A stretch of DNA of 64,000 nucleotides from Lethocerus indicus (Eukaryota; Arthropoda; Insecta; Hemiptera; Belostomatidae): positions 32,685,872-32,749,871 of the forward strand of contig JACDQD010000004.1 of assembly GCA_019843655.1 (NCBI GenBank), in the 5' to 3' direction. Below are positions 1 to 13,300 of this stretch, piece by piece. A program made the position numbers and the translations under genes. The stretch's first letter is position 1. Each line of letters starts with the position of its first letter. Under the pieces are notes generated by a model. That model worked only from the letters and a program-made list of their open reading frames with translations, made no database searches and was not told the origin of the DNA.

Positions 1-948
1 TTTTTATTTTACAAACATTATCTCCATTTAGTAGACTTGGTCCATTTGGTCTCAAATTTTTCCAATGCTCGTAAAAAAACTATTCGTCTTATAAATTGAC
101 CTCAGTTATCAAATCGTCCTCGTATAATTGCTGGGATAATATATAGAGATTTTTCCTTTTATACTTTCCTTAATTCTATAAACACTGAGTATAAGTACAG
201 ATCACAATTGACTACTTTTTATATACAGGTTATTATTATATATTTGAAATGCATTTGGTACGTACATTTGTTTTGTAATGTAGCATTCATTTATTAATAT
301 GTATACGAATCTATAATAAATGGACACACATTTGACTTACTAGTTTTAATATTTAGTGACAATAATTTGAATATTGTGCATGTTTCTCATTCCATACATG
401 GGTTCGACCAATCACCGCTCCACTGAATGTATTATTGGGTCGATAACGCAATCCGTTTTAACCCTTTAAGGGGCTACAAAGAGGTTTAGATTTATTATTT
501 CATAACTTTGGCTTTGTCAAAATGCTGGGAGAAATTAAAAGTCGAATGGCCGTAATGATATTCATCGCCAGGTTTTACATAGGGAAGGAGAGAGAGAAAT
601 AGAGAGAGAGAGAGAGACTAAGGAAGGATCCGAGAAAGAGGGACGAAAGGGAAGCCGAAAAGGGGTTGGTGGGGGCTTTCATCGTCGGACTTGAAAAAGA
701 TCCAATTAAATTTTAACTAACCACTCATCTGTTTTAATTGTGACCACCGCCGCGGGCAAAGGGCAAGGGCCCGCTAACTGGACAGCACTCTCCAATATAG
801 AACGCTATCTAAATACGGAATCAAAAAGGCAAAATAGATGATAGTATTAACTGAATTTCACTATTAAAACAGCATAGGCATGCGTTTCAAACGGCTATAT
901 TAATTAACTGAACTGAACACTAGAAGAGGAAATAGAACCCAATACATA
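1..948. other. Intergenic, AT-rich, no gene seen
   Basis: No open frame or splice pattern here looks protein-coding. The only clear structure is the GA tract listed separately and a purine-rich stretch after it, up to about 670. The segment ends at the TA that flanks the mariner-type element at 949. Confidence 0.6.
588..617. repeat. (GA)n microsatellite
   Basis: An almost pure run of GA dinucleotides broken once by AAATA. It continues into a purine-rich stretch. Confidence 0.9.
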
Positions 949-1142
949 TTTGGTTGGCAACTAAATAATTGCGGATCTTTGGGTGTGTGCATTTTTTGGT
1001 ACGCACGACGAATAGTTGGCATGTTGTAATAAACATTTCAGAATACTCTATAGGTTTGAAGATGTAAACGTGCGTAAAAATACATAAATAACGCCATCTC
1101 CATCTATCGACGAAACCCGCAATGACTTAGTTGCCGACCCAA
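949..1142. mobile_element. Mariner-type MITE, 194 bp
   Basis: The left end reads TTTGGTTGGCAACTAAATAA and the right end is its imperfect inverse, ending TTAGTTGCCGACCCAA. Both ends are flanked by TA (947-948 and 1143-1144), the target duplication of Tc1/mariner elements. The terminal sequence belongs to the same group as the elements at 24420 and 62298 in this window. The interior is short and has no coding capacity, so it is non-autonomous. Its difference from the other copies suggests an older insertion. Confidence 0.8.
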
Positions 1143-1144
1143 TA

Positions 1145-3612
1145 TATTACATTAAAACAGGTTTAAGTAGACAACCGTATCTTTGATAATATACAGAGTT
1201 ATATTCGATATACAGCAACATAATTTCGGTCTTCAGTTTTTTATAAAAATATTCGTTATAATAAATTATCGGTATTGTTGACGATTCGGGAGTTTCTTAT
1301 ATTTTTAAGGCTCTAAGATCTGTACTTAGTGCGCATTGGTTATTTTCTTTAATATTTTCCGCTGTAAAGTTTGGAATTCTTTCTATTCTATATATTGATT
1401 TCCGGTTGAATATTTTGCGCCGATTTTTGGCGTAATCGAACATTCCAACTTCGATGATTCGCCTCTGCTGAAGCGTCTATAGGGCTTATTTTAGGGGAAG
1501 GGGTCGGAGAGCTATTTTTTCTTAAATCCGTGCAAAGGGACGTAGGGTTAAACCGGGGGAGAAGCGGCATAAAAAGCAATAGGTGTCCACTGGGGAGGCA
1601 TCGGCCTACATAGAGGGCTCGGCGTGAACCCTTCAAGTATTAAGAGGCCCGGGCCCGGGGGGTTAATACCGCCCTCTTCCCTACCCAGCCTCCCTATCCG
1701 ATAACACTATCCAGTCATAAAAGTTACCCTTACCTCCGCCGATGTACGGCCAGGATTTTCTCCACCCGCTTATAATCCACCCTTACACGTTCCACATTTG
1801 TCACACCGTTGACTTCGGGCGCCATCCGTCGGCGAGTTCTCCGAACATTTTAATGTACCAAAATTGTCACAACGTGCATCCAGTCGCAGTAGGAAACAAT
1901 TTCCCGCCAGTCGCGACCCCGTCACGTAGAACACCCTCAGTGCTAGAAATCTTAACGAGTTCGAGAGAGTTCAATACGAAATTCGGTACCGCTGCAGAAT
2001 ATTTGAATATGCGTTTTTTTGGCTCGGGACAGGCCGCGTTGTTCAATTTCCCTAAGTACGTACACATGTTGCGGGACGACGAAATATGGTTTCGGAGGAT
2101 AACAGACGATAACACGTGATAAGAAAAGCACGTGTGAATGGGGGCGGGGGCGGGGGAGTGCGATAATGGTATTCGCCGTAGATTGTATTTCCAGCCAATT
2201 TCGGGGGGGGGGAGAAACTCGAGGGCTTTTTGGGGGAACTCTGCGGGTTCTGGAATCGGGATTGAAAAATAACTTAGCTCCATAAAACTGTTCCGCAAAA
2301 TCATTCAAAAGTGAGACGAGAGCGCGTCTCCAATATTTAGTTCATCTCGAGTGTTCTCAATTTATTATGACGTGTCTGAATTAAAGCGGCGGCGTCACAA
2401 GTTTCTCCGAACACACGTTCTGCATTTAGTGGAGAGGACGTTCTCGCTTTACTGTCGAAGCGAAATAATTACCCGTAATTATACGATATTTTACAGTTAT
2501 AATGAACACTCAATAGCGCTTTACGTGACAAGAGAGTATTTCGTGTTCAATTATTCCCATTAACGATAAGATTCAATTTATTTCCAGTACATATTTCCCG
2601 CTTTATTGCTAGTTCATATGTAAATATAACATTATTTTTCAATTTTTATAAATTAAAAATTGGCTTGTCAGTAAGCCCCTCGAGCCTTTGAGATATAATC
2701 TTCAGTAGGAAGATGCCAATGCTAATCGGTACGTGAAACGATTTTAATTAATAAAAACTCTAATCAAAAGATGTTTTTCGATATCTTGCGACCGCGTCGA
2801 GATATTGCAAAAAATGATTCTTTTTTTAAATGAAAAATTGAAGAGAACGTTCGTTCGGCATTGTTAGATCGGTTGTGCCCCAAAATCTTCCAGGTCGGAT
2901 GGAGTAGTTTTATTAAACGTTTGGGCTTATAAAATAAATTAATTAGAGAAATTTCTGTAATGCTATTTCTTAAAGTATTCTTTCACGTCTGTCTATTCTA
3001 AGCCGTGAGTTAGTGCTCTCGGCAAGAAGTGACTCTATTCCCGGACGTCACGCGTAACAACAATACCGATAGATTTATCGCGAGAGAAGTTTTCCGCGGG
3101 CGACATTAACAGTGGGGCGCGTAAAAAGTTAAATTTAAAGGCCGTAACCGGCGAAGCCCACTCCCCCGAAGTCGTATCTCGTACGACTTCATAATAGGCG
3201 GCGGGCATAACGCGTCCAATTTTAGCCCGGGGGAGAACTCAATCTGCCCGACCGTAAAGTCGGAACGGACGGAGTTGTCGGGGCTTTCAAAACGGCCGAA
3301 CGGCCGAGCCTAAACCCGGGTGTTTATACCCCCGAACAGGAGGAGGAGGAGGAGGAGGAGGAGGGTTCGAATCCCGATGGAAATAAATTGAGGCGCGTAG
3401 CACGCGCCACGTGAAATTCGTCTGGACTTGGGCCAACATCACACTAAACGCAAACAACTCTGGGCCACTTCTAACTCCCTTGATCCGGTAGGCTATTTCC
3501 GGCCGGGAAACGCGTACCCTTCACAACGTGAACAAGAACAAGAAGATCAGACTTGGATTTGACAGCCAGGAGAGGAATAAGTTAGTTCGGGGAAAAAACC
3601 CTTTCGGGGGGT
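1145..3612. other. Intergenic; no supported gene
   Basis: The longest open frame on the + strand (1742..2119, 125 codons) has no recognisable motif, and two frames on the opposite strand are equally open across it, so I do not call it. GC content rises between about 3000 and 3330. That part holds a short perfect hairpin at 3168..3190 (stem GAAGTCGTA) and an (AGG)n tract. Confidence 0.5.
3338..3365. repeat. (AGG)n microsatellite
   Basis: About nine uninterrupted AGG triplets. The sequence just after it, GGTTCGAATCCCG, resembles a tRNA T-arm, but no tRNA fold surrounds it. Confidence 0.9.
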
Positions 3613-3773
3613 TTTCTGTCTTCTCTCGTCGGTTTGGTCCAAAGGTCTTCATTTTTTACTGTACTGTGGAGAATACGAGTGAAAAAAATTGGCTGACACC
3701 GCTACTGAAGATGGCGAACAGCCGAAACCCCGGTCTAGCGAGGGAGGCCAAACCAGCGAGATGAGACAGAAAC
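3613..3773. repeat. Hairpin (foldback) family, degraded copy 1
   Basis: The left arm (from TTTCTGTCTTCTCTCG) and the right arm (ending GAGATGAGACAGAAAC) are imperfect inverses, separated by a loop unlike that of other copies. The family core GCTACTGAAGATGGCGA lies at 3701..3717. The outer tail found in complete copies is absent. Degradation suggests an old copy. Confidence 0.75.
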
Positions 3774-6700
3774 TCGTAACTAACAGTTGTGATCTATTGT
3801 CGAGTAGTTTCCTCCACGGAAAGCTGGTCCTTCAAATTTAGGATAAAATTCGATATAGACAGATTTCAGTATGTGTCCCTCTGTATATATTTATTGTACT
3901 GCGGACTTGTCAGGGTAACGTGTATCTGCCCGAATTTATAAATCAAATGTTATCTAATCTATGTTATTAAACATTTCACCTGAACGTCTGTCGTTCGGAC
4001 AAATAATTGGCGACTATTGGAGCCGTTTTTAGTCTGAAAAGCATTATCATCCCTCTGGGAAATTATACCTTGGTTGAGCTAAGATACGAGATATCACAGG
4101 AGAAAACGCACTTTAATTATTGAAAACGACCGAGATTCGAAACCGGGATCCCATTGTCGAGCGTTTGGGGAATCCATTGTTTCCGGTTTCACCCCCTCCC
4201 ACCCCCCAACACCCCTAAAAGAGAATAGACTCTATAAAAAAATAAGAGAAAGTTGAGTATTAAACTAGACCTTGTAAAAACTGTAGAATGATGTAATTTT
4301 GTAATTGACTGCATAATTTATACGCTTATTTAATGAATGCTTGTTGTTGACTGATTGGCTTCAGTTTGTAACTTTAAAACCCGTAATTTTGCCAATATAA
4401 AAATTGTATGGAAATTTGATTTTATTAAACCGCTCGAATATTATAATTTACATTTTCGTACCGGTTACAAATTTTCGTGGGTTGAACAGATTGCAATTCA
4501 GTTTTCCTCCCCATCCACCCCATCTACCCACCGACTCGGTGTGTGGGAGTCCGGGAATATGCCACGCGATCACGCTATAACAGATTCAGACCGGATAGCG
4601 TGTCCGAAGTCCGCCGGGGATGAACACACCGCCGTGTTGGAAATAATAGAGCCGATATCGCTGCAGATACAGTGATAGCTTATCAACCCTAGACGGCCCT
4701 AGAAAACCTGCAATTAGGCCCCGAGGTATAGAAGATTGGGCTTATATTTCTTGACTTTGTCCGGAGTTGGCCATGATAGAACGGACCCACGAGTTAGGGC
4801 AATATTCCGGAGGGTGGGGCCCAGAATCATTTTTCTTAAATTTATCGTACAAATATAGTTTTAAAACTATAAAAAATGAAGTCTTAAAAAAAATTACTTG
4901 ATCGATAATAATCAATTTCCCAACGAGTAGATTTTCAACAGTTGAATATATACAAAAAATTCAATATTACCGCCCTATCAAGAATCCAATATCTGTATTG
5001 AAATAAAATAGCGACTTAAGCTAAAATATTTGAATCTTACAAAATTGCATCTCACTCGGATTGCGACACGGATTGAAATTGTCATCTCGTATTTCAATTT
5101 TCTTCGCCCCACGTAATCCGCATCGCGTCTAATTGGTGACGTGGAATTATATTTCACTAATTTACAATGCGAGACACCTATCGTATGAGATTCAAAACTG
5201 GTCCGATATCCCGTCGGAAAATTAATTGAGGCCAAAAAAAAAAGAGCGATCGTTGTTATCGCACAACTTTCGATATACATCGGCGAATTGGATCCAATAG
5301 TATCGATATCATTCAATTGGGTTCGTACTCGATACGTGCATTGGCCGCGTTGGGAAACAGAGAGAGAGAGAGAGAGAGAGATAGAGCGGAGCCTCTGCGG
5401 TAAATACCGCAATGGCGTGTCAAAGTGAACGGCTGTCAGGTCCCTCCTCCCTCCATTGGAAGTCATACCCGGAGATGGGAAGATATATACAGGAGCCGGG
5501 GTTCTGTATCTTAGAACGGGGGAAGGGAGCGGGAGGGGGGGGGGCGAGGCGCGAGAAATATAAAAGCCACCCCCCAACCCCTCACCGACCCCCCGTCGTC
5601 TGGTTCACCCTTTTACCGATATCGGCAAGAGTGCTCGGAAATAAGACGAAACCAATTTACGGTTTTTAAGGGTGGCGGGAAAAGCTTTCCGAGTCACGAT
5701 CTATTCGTCCTGATCCTGTTTTGACGAGTCGAATTATTATAGGGACACAAACGGTTCTTTAAAAAAAAAAATGGTTGTATTAGATTTATCACAACCCTTG
5801 GGTTTTTCTGTACAGCTAAAACGTGTCGTCCTGTTTCCGTAGGAAACTCAGGATCAAGTTTTTATTTACTGTAGTACAATCAGCCCTATGGGTACAATAC
5901 TAATTTCTGTCTTTGATTATAACGATTAAAAAAAAACCACCCAGGAAAATGGCACTTTCTTGACTTAAAATTAATTAAAAATTATTATATTATATATTAA
6001 AAATTTAGGGGGGGGATAAAGGGTGCCTAATAGAGGAACAAATTAGAACGACGAGGGCAAGGCGTAAATGCAACATTTGGAACAAAGGAACTTATTAATT
6101 GTTATACTGTCGGAATGTTGAGGTCGTAAAAAAAAATATTCCTTTCCGACTGTTTCAGTTGTAGCAAACGATGCTGCAAACATTGACGTCTGCTAGCTGA
6201 GTTTTATAAATATCGAATTAATCGATTTGCGTCGGGACAAATGGGATAACTGGAAAAGAACTTACCCGAAACTCTAGGTGTGACTGGAATTCTCTCGGTT
6301 GGATCTCTCGGCTTTCAATCGGGCGGAACACTGGAAGATTTTAAATGGGGGGGGGCTCCGGAGGCGGGCGAAGGAGAATGTGGGGGCGCCTCCTCTACCA
6401 CCACCACCAGGTCGACAGGCCTATCCCTCCCACTATACTGAGGACGCCGTCTCCGGCGTATACTTTGGCCGAGGCGAGGAAACCCGAACGGAAACGGCCG
6501 AAACTAACCGTAAACAACACGGTAATTCCCTGGTTTATCTTGGGACATAGAAGCCGGGTTTCTGATAAGTAAAACGCAGTCCGGCACGCGGACACACTAT
6601 TGGCTACAGTGCACGGCAATACGAAATTTGAAATGACACTAATAAAATGAGCGAATGAAATTTACAAGACAAAGCCCCGCTGAGAGTAAAGTAGACGGGG

Positions 6701-7597
6701 AAACGTTAAGTAAGCGCGCCGCCTGAGATGGCGGGAGAACGAAAACCGATCGACCGAGGATCAAAAGGGATTCACCCGAGTGCGTAACGGTCCCAGTATA
6801 GTATTTTATCTGAAGGCTGTTTATTTGAAAAAATAAAGTGTCACGATTTTAATACAATTTCCGCCGGCGTTCACGAACAGTGGGGAGCTTTTAATTACAC
6901 AGCGTGCTTAGGCCTAAACCGCGTCGTAAAACATTCGGCAATTGTTCCCAGAGGCATAAAGGTTGATTGCAAGATAAATTTAAAAAATTATAATATTCTA
7001 AGCCCTCGCCACAGGCCCCTTAGCCTTAAATCAAACGCAACTTCCGAGTATTTCCACGCAATTTATGAATTTTAATAAAACTTAACCTAAGCTAATAGAC
7101 TCAAGAAGTTTACGGTATTGAAACCGATTTGGATGTACGACCTTTAAACTGTAGGTCGGTTGAAATGTGATCGAATGAAGACGGTTAAGGTCGCCGACGG
7201 GAGCGGATTAGGGGTACCCGGGTTGCCTGTTGACCGTCCGGGAAGTTTGCCTTCATAATTAATTATACGATCCCTACCGGGGGGTGGGCGGTTGGGGGTT
7301 GTGTCTGAAATGAAATAAGCGTTTGGGGGTGGCCTGTCGGGGTGCGAGCGATGGGCCTATCGATCGGCCACCCACCTCGCCCCCACCCACCACTAATACC
7401 TACAAACCCCCCTACCCCCTGAAACTTATCGCGTGTCTCCCACTAAACCAGCCCTCGGGTTATCTGGCAGAACTTAGGTAAACGCGAGCGCTCAACGGGG
7501 GCGCAGAGAGACTGAAAGGGGATGCGATCATTTCTCTTTCCGTCCGCGTATACGTCGAATCCCCCCCTCATACAGGGTTCAAAAGAAATTAAGGAAT
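3774..7597. other. Intergenic; homopolymer-rich, no supported gene
   Basis: Open frames here, including 4978..5577 on the - strand, gain their length from GA or G/C-rich low-complexity tracts and show no protein motif. Several G runs (about 5535, 6010 and 6350) and A runs occur. No mobile element was recognised. Confidence 0.5.
5358..5385. repeat. (GA)n microsatellite
   Basis: Around eleven GA repeats. Read on the - strand they give an artificial Ser-Leu run in a long open frame. Confidence 0.9.
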
Positions 7598-7900
7598 AGT
7601 ATACCTGTTTTGTGGTCCGCGAGGGGTTGGTATCCCCTAGGTTTGTGGTGTTTCTGTCTCCTCACGCCGGTTCGGTCTTTCGCCAGACCGGTTTCGGCCG
7701 CTCGCCCCATCTTCAGTAGCGGTGTTAGTCACTCTCACCACTTACATGTTTTTCGGGGGCATCCTCACCGCCCACTGTCACTGACACTTGTACTGTGCCA
7801 ACAGTGACTGATACCGCTACTGAAGATGGCGAGCGGCCGAAACCGGTCTAGCAAAGAACCGAACCGGCGAGACAGGAGACAGAAACACCACAAACCTACC
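7598..7900 (-). mobile_element. Hairpin (foldback) family, copy 2, with tail
   Basis: A near-complete copy. The tail end is at the left (TATACCTGTTTTGTGG at 7600), followed by an arm that runs to about 7730. The loop contains the GCATCCTCACCGCCCAC motif, and the inverse arm ends ...CACCACAAACCTACC near 7900. The right-arm core GCTACTGAAGATGGCGA is at 7816..7832. The left arm carries a two-base insertion in the same core. A target duplication is not clear here. The orientation is given as - because I treat the tail as the 3' end. Confidence 0.8.
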
Positions 7901-7951
7901 TAATTTGGTATACTGATTTCTGTTATCTCTCGCATGTTGAACTTGCCACAG

Positions 7952-8040
7952 TCCATACCCGACTCAAAAGAAAACAGGCTTCAACAGGAAACTGGGACCG
8001 CTAGAAAGGCTCACAATTAACAAAGCCATTTTGAAACCGT
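7952..8040 (+). mobile_element. Jockey-like retrotransposon remnant
   Basis: Begins TCCATACCCGACTCAAAAG, the same starting point as the longer jockey pieces at 12940, 28108, 47558 and 59649. An interrupted translation can be aligned to the reverse-transcriptase C-terminal region, with INKAILKP near the end. It lies 50 bases from the hairpin copy at 7598. Only about 90 bases remain. Confidence 0.6.
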
Positions 8041-10044
8041 TCCGGCTACTTTAATGATGGGAAAAACTGAAATTTGTGCCCAGAATCCGGATACATGTCA
8101 AAAGTGCCGTCGTTGGCTGGCTTCATTATGAAGAGAAACGAGCGTTATAAAAAGAAATCCACTGGCTTTCCTCCTCTTTTAAAATTTTATCTATTTACCC
8201 GGTATATTTAATTAAGGGGCCAGTCCTTTTTCAGGCGTCTGTAAGAAAAGTTTTGGGAGGCAGTGGGATCGGAAAATCCGAACGAAATGAGCCCTGTACG
8301 TCTTGGAAATTCAAATTTAGCTCTTCCGTCGGCACTGAATCGGTGTTTACGCCACTGCGTAACGTCAATTACGAACGGCCGTCTCGACCTTCACGCTTCA
8401 ATCAATCGGTATACCGGGTGTCTAAGAATAGCGCCTGTCGATACACGTACGAGTACGTGGGGAATTGGTCCGTTTTCGTCTACAGAGAAGGACGGACCTC
8501 GAATTGAGCGATATTTTGGGCCGCGAAGAGAACGACGGAAGAATTAGGAAGAAGCTGAAGACTCGGAAGGACATGGAATGGTGACGTTGGAGAGGTGATT
8601 GAAGATCCCAATGTTCTTGGGAAAATATCGGACATATTTTCGTTGACATTGAAATGAGTCTCTTTCGGAGAAACTTTTATCTGTTTTTACTGGAAACAAA
8701 CTGAATTCTGAGACTTTTCTTCCAATACTTTCGGATTGTTCATCGACTACCGACATATCTGAAGACGTCACTGTATTTTCGACGAAACGCTACTGATGAT
8801 GGTCAGAAACTGTACTACTTTAACAGACGGAGAATATTATTATTTTATTGAATGAAAAGGTCTGTTTCTAAGCTTGGACATAACTGTTCGGTTGAGACAA
8901 ATTAAATATTATTTTTCGGATTCCGAAGTATCGAAGAGTTAAGAGAGAAATATTTTAGTGTCATCGTAATAATTTTTTCTCTAAATAAAAAAAATGGTTT
9001 CCCGTTATAACGGTTTATAATTTATGTAGTATTTTATCCAAGACTGATTAATATAATATTTTCAGTTATATTTGTGTACATATCTTAACGAGAAAATAAC
9101 GACGCAGAAGAATGTTCAATGATATCGGTTTCTGGTCGGCCGTGACCTCGCGATGCAACAATTAAATACAGACGGGTTTAACGGCAAGAAATATGTAAAT
9201 CTGGCTCAGCAACTGTCACGCGACGGGACACGGACTTCTGAACTTCACACAGAACTTAAATTCCGCCGGCGGTAATCTCTCTCTCGTTATCCGCCGCTGA
9301 GTAGATTCAACGCTCACAGAATGTGTAACGAAATATCGGCGTACACCAAGGTCCTAACTAAACACGCAGAGTCTATACGGGGACCTTCATGAAATTTACA
9401 TGTACATACGTGCATATCTAAGCACGAAATATCTACTATCATTTAATATAGATTTAGATAAACTGACTGGCGGCGAAGATAATAGAGGTATATGCAGAAG
9501 ATTGTTTGGCAGAAGAATATGACATTCGAAATGAAAAAAAATCTTTACGAATAATAAGCTAATTAATATTTATTTTTCCCCACGAAAAAGTGTTTAATCG
9601 CAACGTCCTCGACTCTACTGCAGGCCGACAGTTTCGTCACTGGGGGACATTCGATTTTCGGCAGTAATGCGGCAAAAGTTATTTTCGAAATTGGATATGA
9701 ACTTTGAAATTATACCGCGTTTTTATTCGGCCGACAAATTCGTTCCGTTTTTCGAACGCCCGACTCACGCAATTCTTGCATTTATATAACCGCTTCAAGG
9801 GCTGTGGGGCCGGCCTCGATTTAAGCCGATCGATATCCGATATAATGTGTTAATTAAATATTTCTTTCTAATCAGTACGAATTTCTGGAATTCGGCCTGA
9901 AGAGGATGTATTATGCCTGTAGCGAGAAGCGCTGAAAGGTATACGCAATTCATCGTGCATCGTATAATCTCGGCCAGTGATGATCTCGGACTCTATCGAT
10001 CCGCGGTATTATTAGCCGGCTACTTGGCGTTCGTTAACAGGATG

Positions 10045-10060
10045 GAGAGAGAGAGAGAGG
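10045..10060. repeat. (GA)n microsatellite
   Basis: A short run of GA repeats within a purine-rich stretch. Confidence 0.85.
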
Positions 10061-12825
10061 ATGGAAGATGAAGACGTGGGCTTGGACCACCGGACTTACA
10101 AAGGAAATGAGACCGGCACCCGCCCCAGTACCTAACTAATGGGGGGTACCTGGAGTAAAGCCTAAAGCCCGATGGCGATGAAACAAGTAGGCAGGATCGA
10201 TAACTGTACACCGGTTGTAAAGCGGTCTTGGAAAGGGGGTTGTGGCGTGATCACGCCAAGAGGACACAACAAGAAATACACAGGGGTTGGTTGAGAGGGG
10301 GGTAGAATCGATAAAGAATAAATGGAGGAAACCGAGCCGGTTCAAGAATCAGAAATGTGGAAATAAATTTCGGCTATGGGAATATGATAAACTCAAAAAT
10401 AGACAACTCGCCGTGTTTCTATTGATACAATAAAACAAAACTAAGAAGCCGTGTCACCGAACATTTTTTGTTTTTCCATTAAACCTTGCGTGTTAATAAC
10501 GGTCATAATGCCTCTAATTGATAAGTACTTGGAAAAATATTCCCCAATTGGGGGAAATATGATACTGGGCGGCAATGATACTGCCGAAAACGGCCTGTAA
10601 CCCAGATAATAAGCCTCGTAACTAAATAATGCTAAGAAGATCTGAAATCAAGTCTAATAGAACTTCGGTTAGCAGCAGGATTATCGGGGAGTCAGATAGC
10701 AATACAGAAATACAAAAATACCTCTAATAATGGATATACCGTATGACCGTGTCATATAAACTAAAATGCCCGTTGTATTATCAATAAGAGATTAACAAAT
10801 TAAAATTTCGGATGCGGTGATTGAATAGAGCAATTAATTCATACTATCCCACAACTATAACAAAATATATCCCTAAGGCTTTCCGGATTTCAGTGAAACG
10901 GCGAACGTGCGGATGACGTGAATTTAAACGTTTAGCGGAATTGGACGGTTATAAATGAAACAGTTAACGGAAAGCGCAAAAAGCCAAGAAAGAGCTGAAG
11001 CTCGAGCGTTTAAAAGGATGCAATTTTCCATTTCAGGGTAAATATACAAGTGGAATTGCAGTCCACTTTCATGTATTAAAATCCGCGAAACGAAGTCTAT
11101 TAAAACTGTCGTAGAGGTGTACCGAACACTGAGTTTTAATTATAAATAAAATAAACCGAATTAATAAAGGAAATGGTTCGACTTTGTGGGGGAGTTCTGT
11201 GTCATACGCCAAAGTAATAGAGTATTAATTACACCGGTCAGATAATATTGTAACACTGAAACTTCAGAGCTAAGAGATCACAATTATTATTAATTTATTA
11301 TTTTACAACTGTATTTTAAAATTTTATAGGCCGTACGGAATCGAGTTGTGGGGATACACCGATTCGTCCAACTCCTACAGAATCATTCCATAAAATTCAT
11401 AATCCAGAATTAATGGATTCCCGATATAAATCCTTCCACTTAAAACTATCCACTTTAAAGAAAGTAGATTTGTGTTATTAAATCTCACTGAATGAAAGGT
11501 TAATGAACCAGTCGCCGTGCAGTCTTGAGAGCAGAATATTAACATATGCCAAACAAATATTTTAAAAAATTGTAGTTCTTATTGAGACGGAATGACACCA
11601 TTACTTGAATTACGGTATTGTCGTTAGATTGATGTTATAGGTCGTGTAATAAAAGTGAAGTTACCTTTTTTCCTAATGAGGCCAAAACACTGTCTTACCC
11701 CTTTCGCCCGTTGAAACTATTACCGTCCCACCACCAAATTACCCAATTAGCTAATTTACGATCCTCCAACCCCCATTTGAAAGAATCGTATATCCTAATA
11801 TTTACCTTCTTCCTTTGACGCAGCGGTAGTTGGGTAATAATTTTTGTCCGCTGGCTGGTAATTGCGTGAACCGGTTTTTCTCCTACCATTAGGGTCACCG
11901 ACCCTAATTACAAGGTTCCAATGTAATTGGATAACTCGGGTCGTTCTTCGGGGCAGTGACAGTAGTCGCGTGATCCTACCATCTCTGACGGAATGATACT
12001 GACGACCTATGTGATCTTCCTCGTCTTATCGGCGACAAGGATCACGATGTTAGTAACACTCTTGGGCCCCCGAACAACACTTGACCTGTATTATTGTAAT
12101 TGCCGACTACTTAAAAGAGAACTTAAACTAAGAGAACTAACTGGTAGGAACACGTAACGTTGTGGGAAGAAGGAAAACCCCCGAATGAAAAATCTGTTAT
12201 CATCGAAACCTTATTCCGGTCTAATCGATTATTCTCGTTCAGTATAGAAATATCGATAATTCCCAATATGTAGGTAAATGAAATGATAAAATATGCTTCG
12301 GCTTACACTCTACGTACAGATGTTGCGACATTATTCATCGGGTCCCTCTTGTCCCCGTCAAGCACAAAATTAACGCTTGCTGCTAATGAGAAAACTTTGC
12401 CCTAACAAGAGTGGCCCGGAATTAAAACCTAGGTCGGTTTAAACCCCGCCCCCTCTCCCATCATCCCCTACCCCGACTAGAGAGGGGTTGTTAGTTAACC
12501 GGAGGCAAAACGGCGTACTCAAGACAACAGAGTTTCCCTACGACCAAGGTACCGGCCGATGTGTCACCCCGGGATACTATTTAGTCTGCTGTTGAACTCT
12601 TGAATTTATGAGAAGACAACTTTTGCCCGCGTCCCTTAAGCCGCTGGAAAGAGTCGGATCGTGTTCCAATTACACCAACCGGGCTTATTCGTTCAATTCG
12701 TGAACTAGGGATTCACGGCTAGTAATTCATTTAACATATGACATAAATCTACGCCTGCAATCTGATCCTGTGTATGTATACATTTTTCATCGACCTTTCT
12801 CTCAATACGGTCTGAGTTCAGTTAA

Positions 12826-12886
12826 TTTGCTCGTATATTTTTCTAATTTAGCGCAATGTTCGAATCGATAACAGAATTTTATCACT
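12826..12886. repeat. Dispersed direct repeat, copy a
   Basis: Shares about 60 bases, including TTGCTCGTATATTTT and AACAGAATTTTATC, with 14768..14832 in the same orientation. Copies are about 85 per cent alike by eye. The identity is unknown. This copy lies just upstream of a jockey fragment. Confidence 0.6.
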
Positions 12887-12939
12887 ATTCACTTAATTTT
12901 TATCATTATATTTATCCCCACCCAACAGCAGATTCGCTA

Positions 12940-13300
12940 TCCCCGTACCCGACTCGAAAGAATCGACTTAAACAGAAAATTTGGACTCTTAAGGCCATTA
13001 CTAAAACGGACATCGACAATTGACCTTAAGTAACACAAGACCTTGGGTTCCACAAAGACATCCAACATCGCTCGCATCCAGAGATTCCAGTCAAAAGTCC
13101 TTCGTACCATCCTTAATGCTCCCCCCGGGTATGTTTCTAACCGAACAATCCATAATGACCTCAACATACCGACAGTCGACGAAATCACAAAATCCCGGTT
13201 CCCGAAGTTCCACTCCCGCCTTTCTCCCCATCCCAATCCACTCCCTTTCCTCTCTTACCAATCCACTATCGCCACCACGACGGCTTAAGTTGAAAAAAAA
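12940..13300 (+). mobile_element. Jockey-like retrotransposon 3' fragment A
   Basis: Starts at the common breakpoint (CCCCGTACCCGACTCG) and encodes, with frame breaks, the C-terminal part of a jockey-type reverse transcriptase. Readable pieces include FQSKVLRTILNAPPGYVSN and NDLNIPTVDEI (frame from about 13085). The part that would encode YGIELWG is deleted. The end reads AGTTGAAAAAAAA, matching the 3' terminus of copy E, with the untranslated region between removed. It is non-functional. Confidence 0.8.

Larger units (their letters stand above)
8041..12939. other. Intergenic; no supported gene
   Basis: Two overlapping + frames near 8253..8547 and two - frames near 8422..8771 are open but show no motif. 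A weak match to the hairpin-family core (GCTACTGATGATGG, about 8789) is too diverged to call. A GA tract lies at 10045..10060, and an imperfect hairpin near 12011..12048 has arms starting GTGATC. The rest is AT-rich and unremarkable. Confidence 0.5.

Noticed and set aside
458..475. TTAACCCTTTAAGGGG as a possible piggyBac end
   Set aside because: No inverse end with TTAA lies within reach, and the match stops after CCCTTT.
1742..2119. 125-codon + frame without low-complexity sequence
   Set aside because: It has no motif, and two - strand frames are open across the same interval, so openness is not informative. It has no splice partner or transcript evidence.
3361..3376. GGTTCGAATCCCG, a tRNA T-arm-like B box
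   Set aside because: No matching acceptor stem, anticodon arm or A box lies at the right distance. A similar match at 34997 fails for the same reason.
4978..5577. 199-codon - frame
   Set aside because: Its length depends on a GA microsatellite (a Ser-Leu run) and a G-rich tract. There is no protein-like segment.
6294..6321. CGGTTGGATCTCTCGGCTTT resembles the 5' part of 5.8S rRNA
   Set aside because: Only about 15 bases are similar. The following conserved GATGAAGAACGC is missing, so it is chance or a trace.
8233..8815. TTTTTCAGGCGTCTG followed 550 bases later by a core-like GCTACTGATGATGG, compared with 50672..50745
   Set aside because: Both parts are short and the spacing differs by several hundred bases, so a shared origin cannot be shown.
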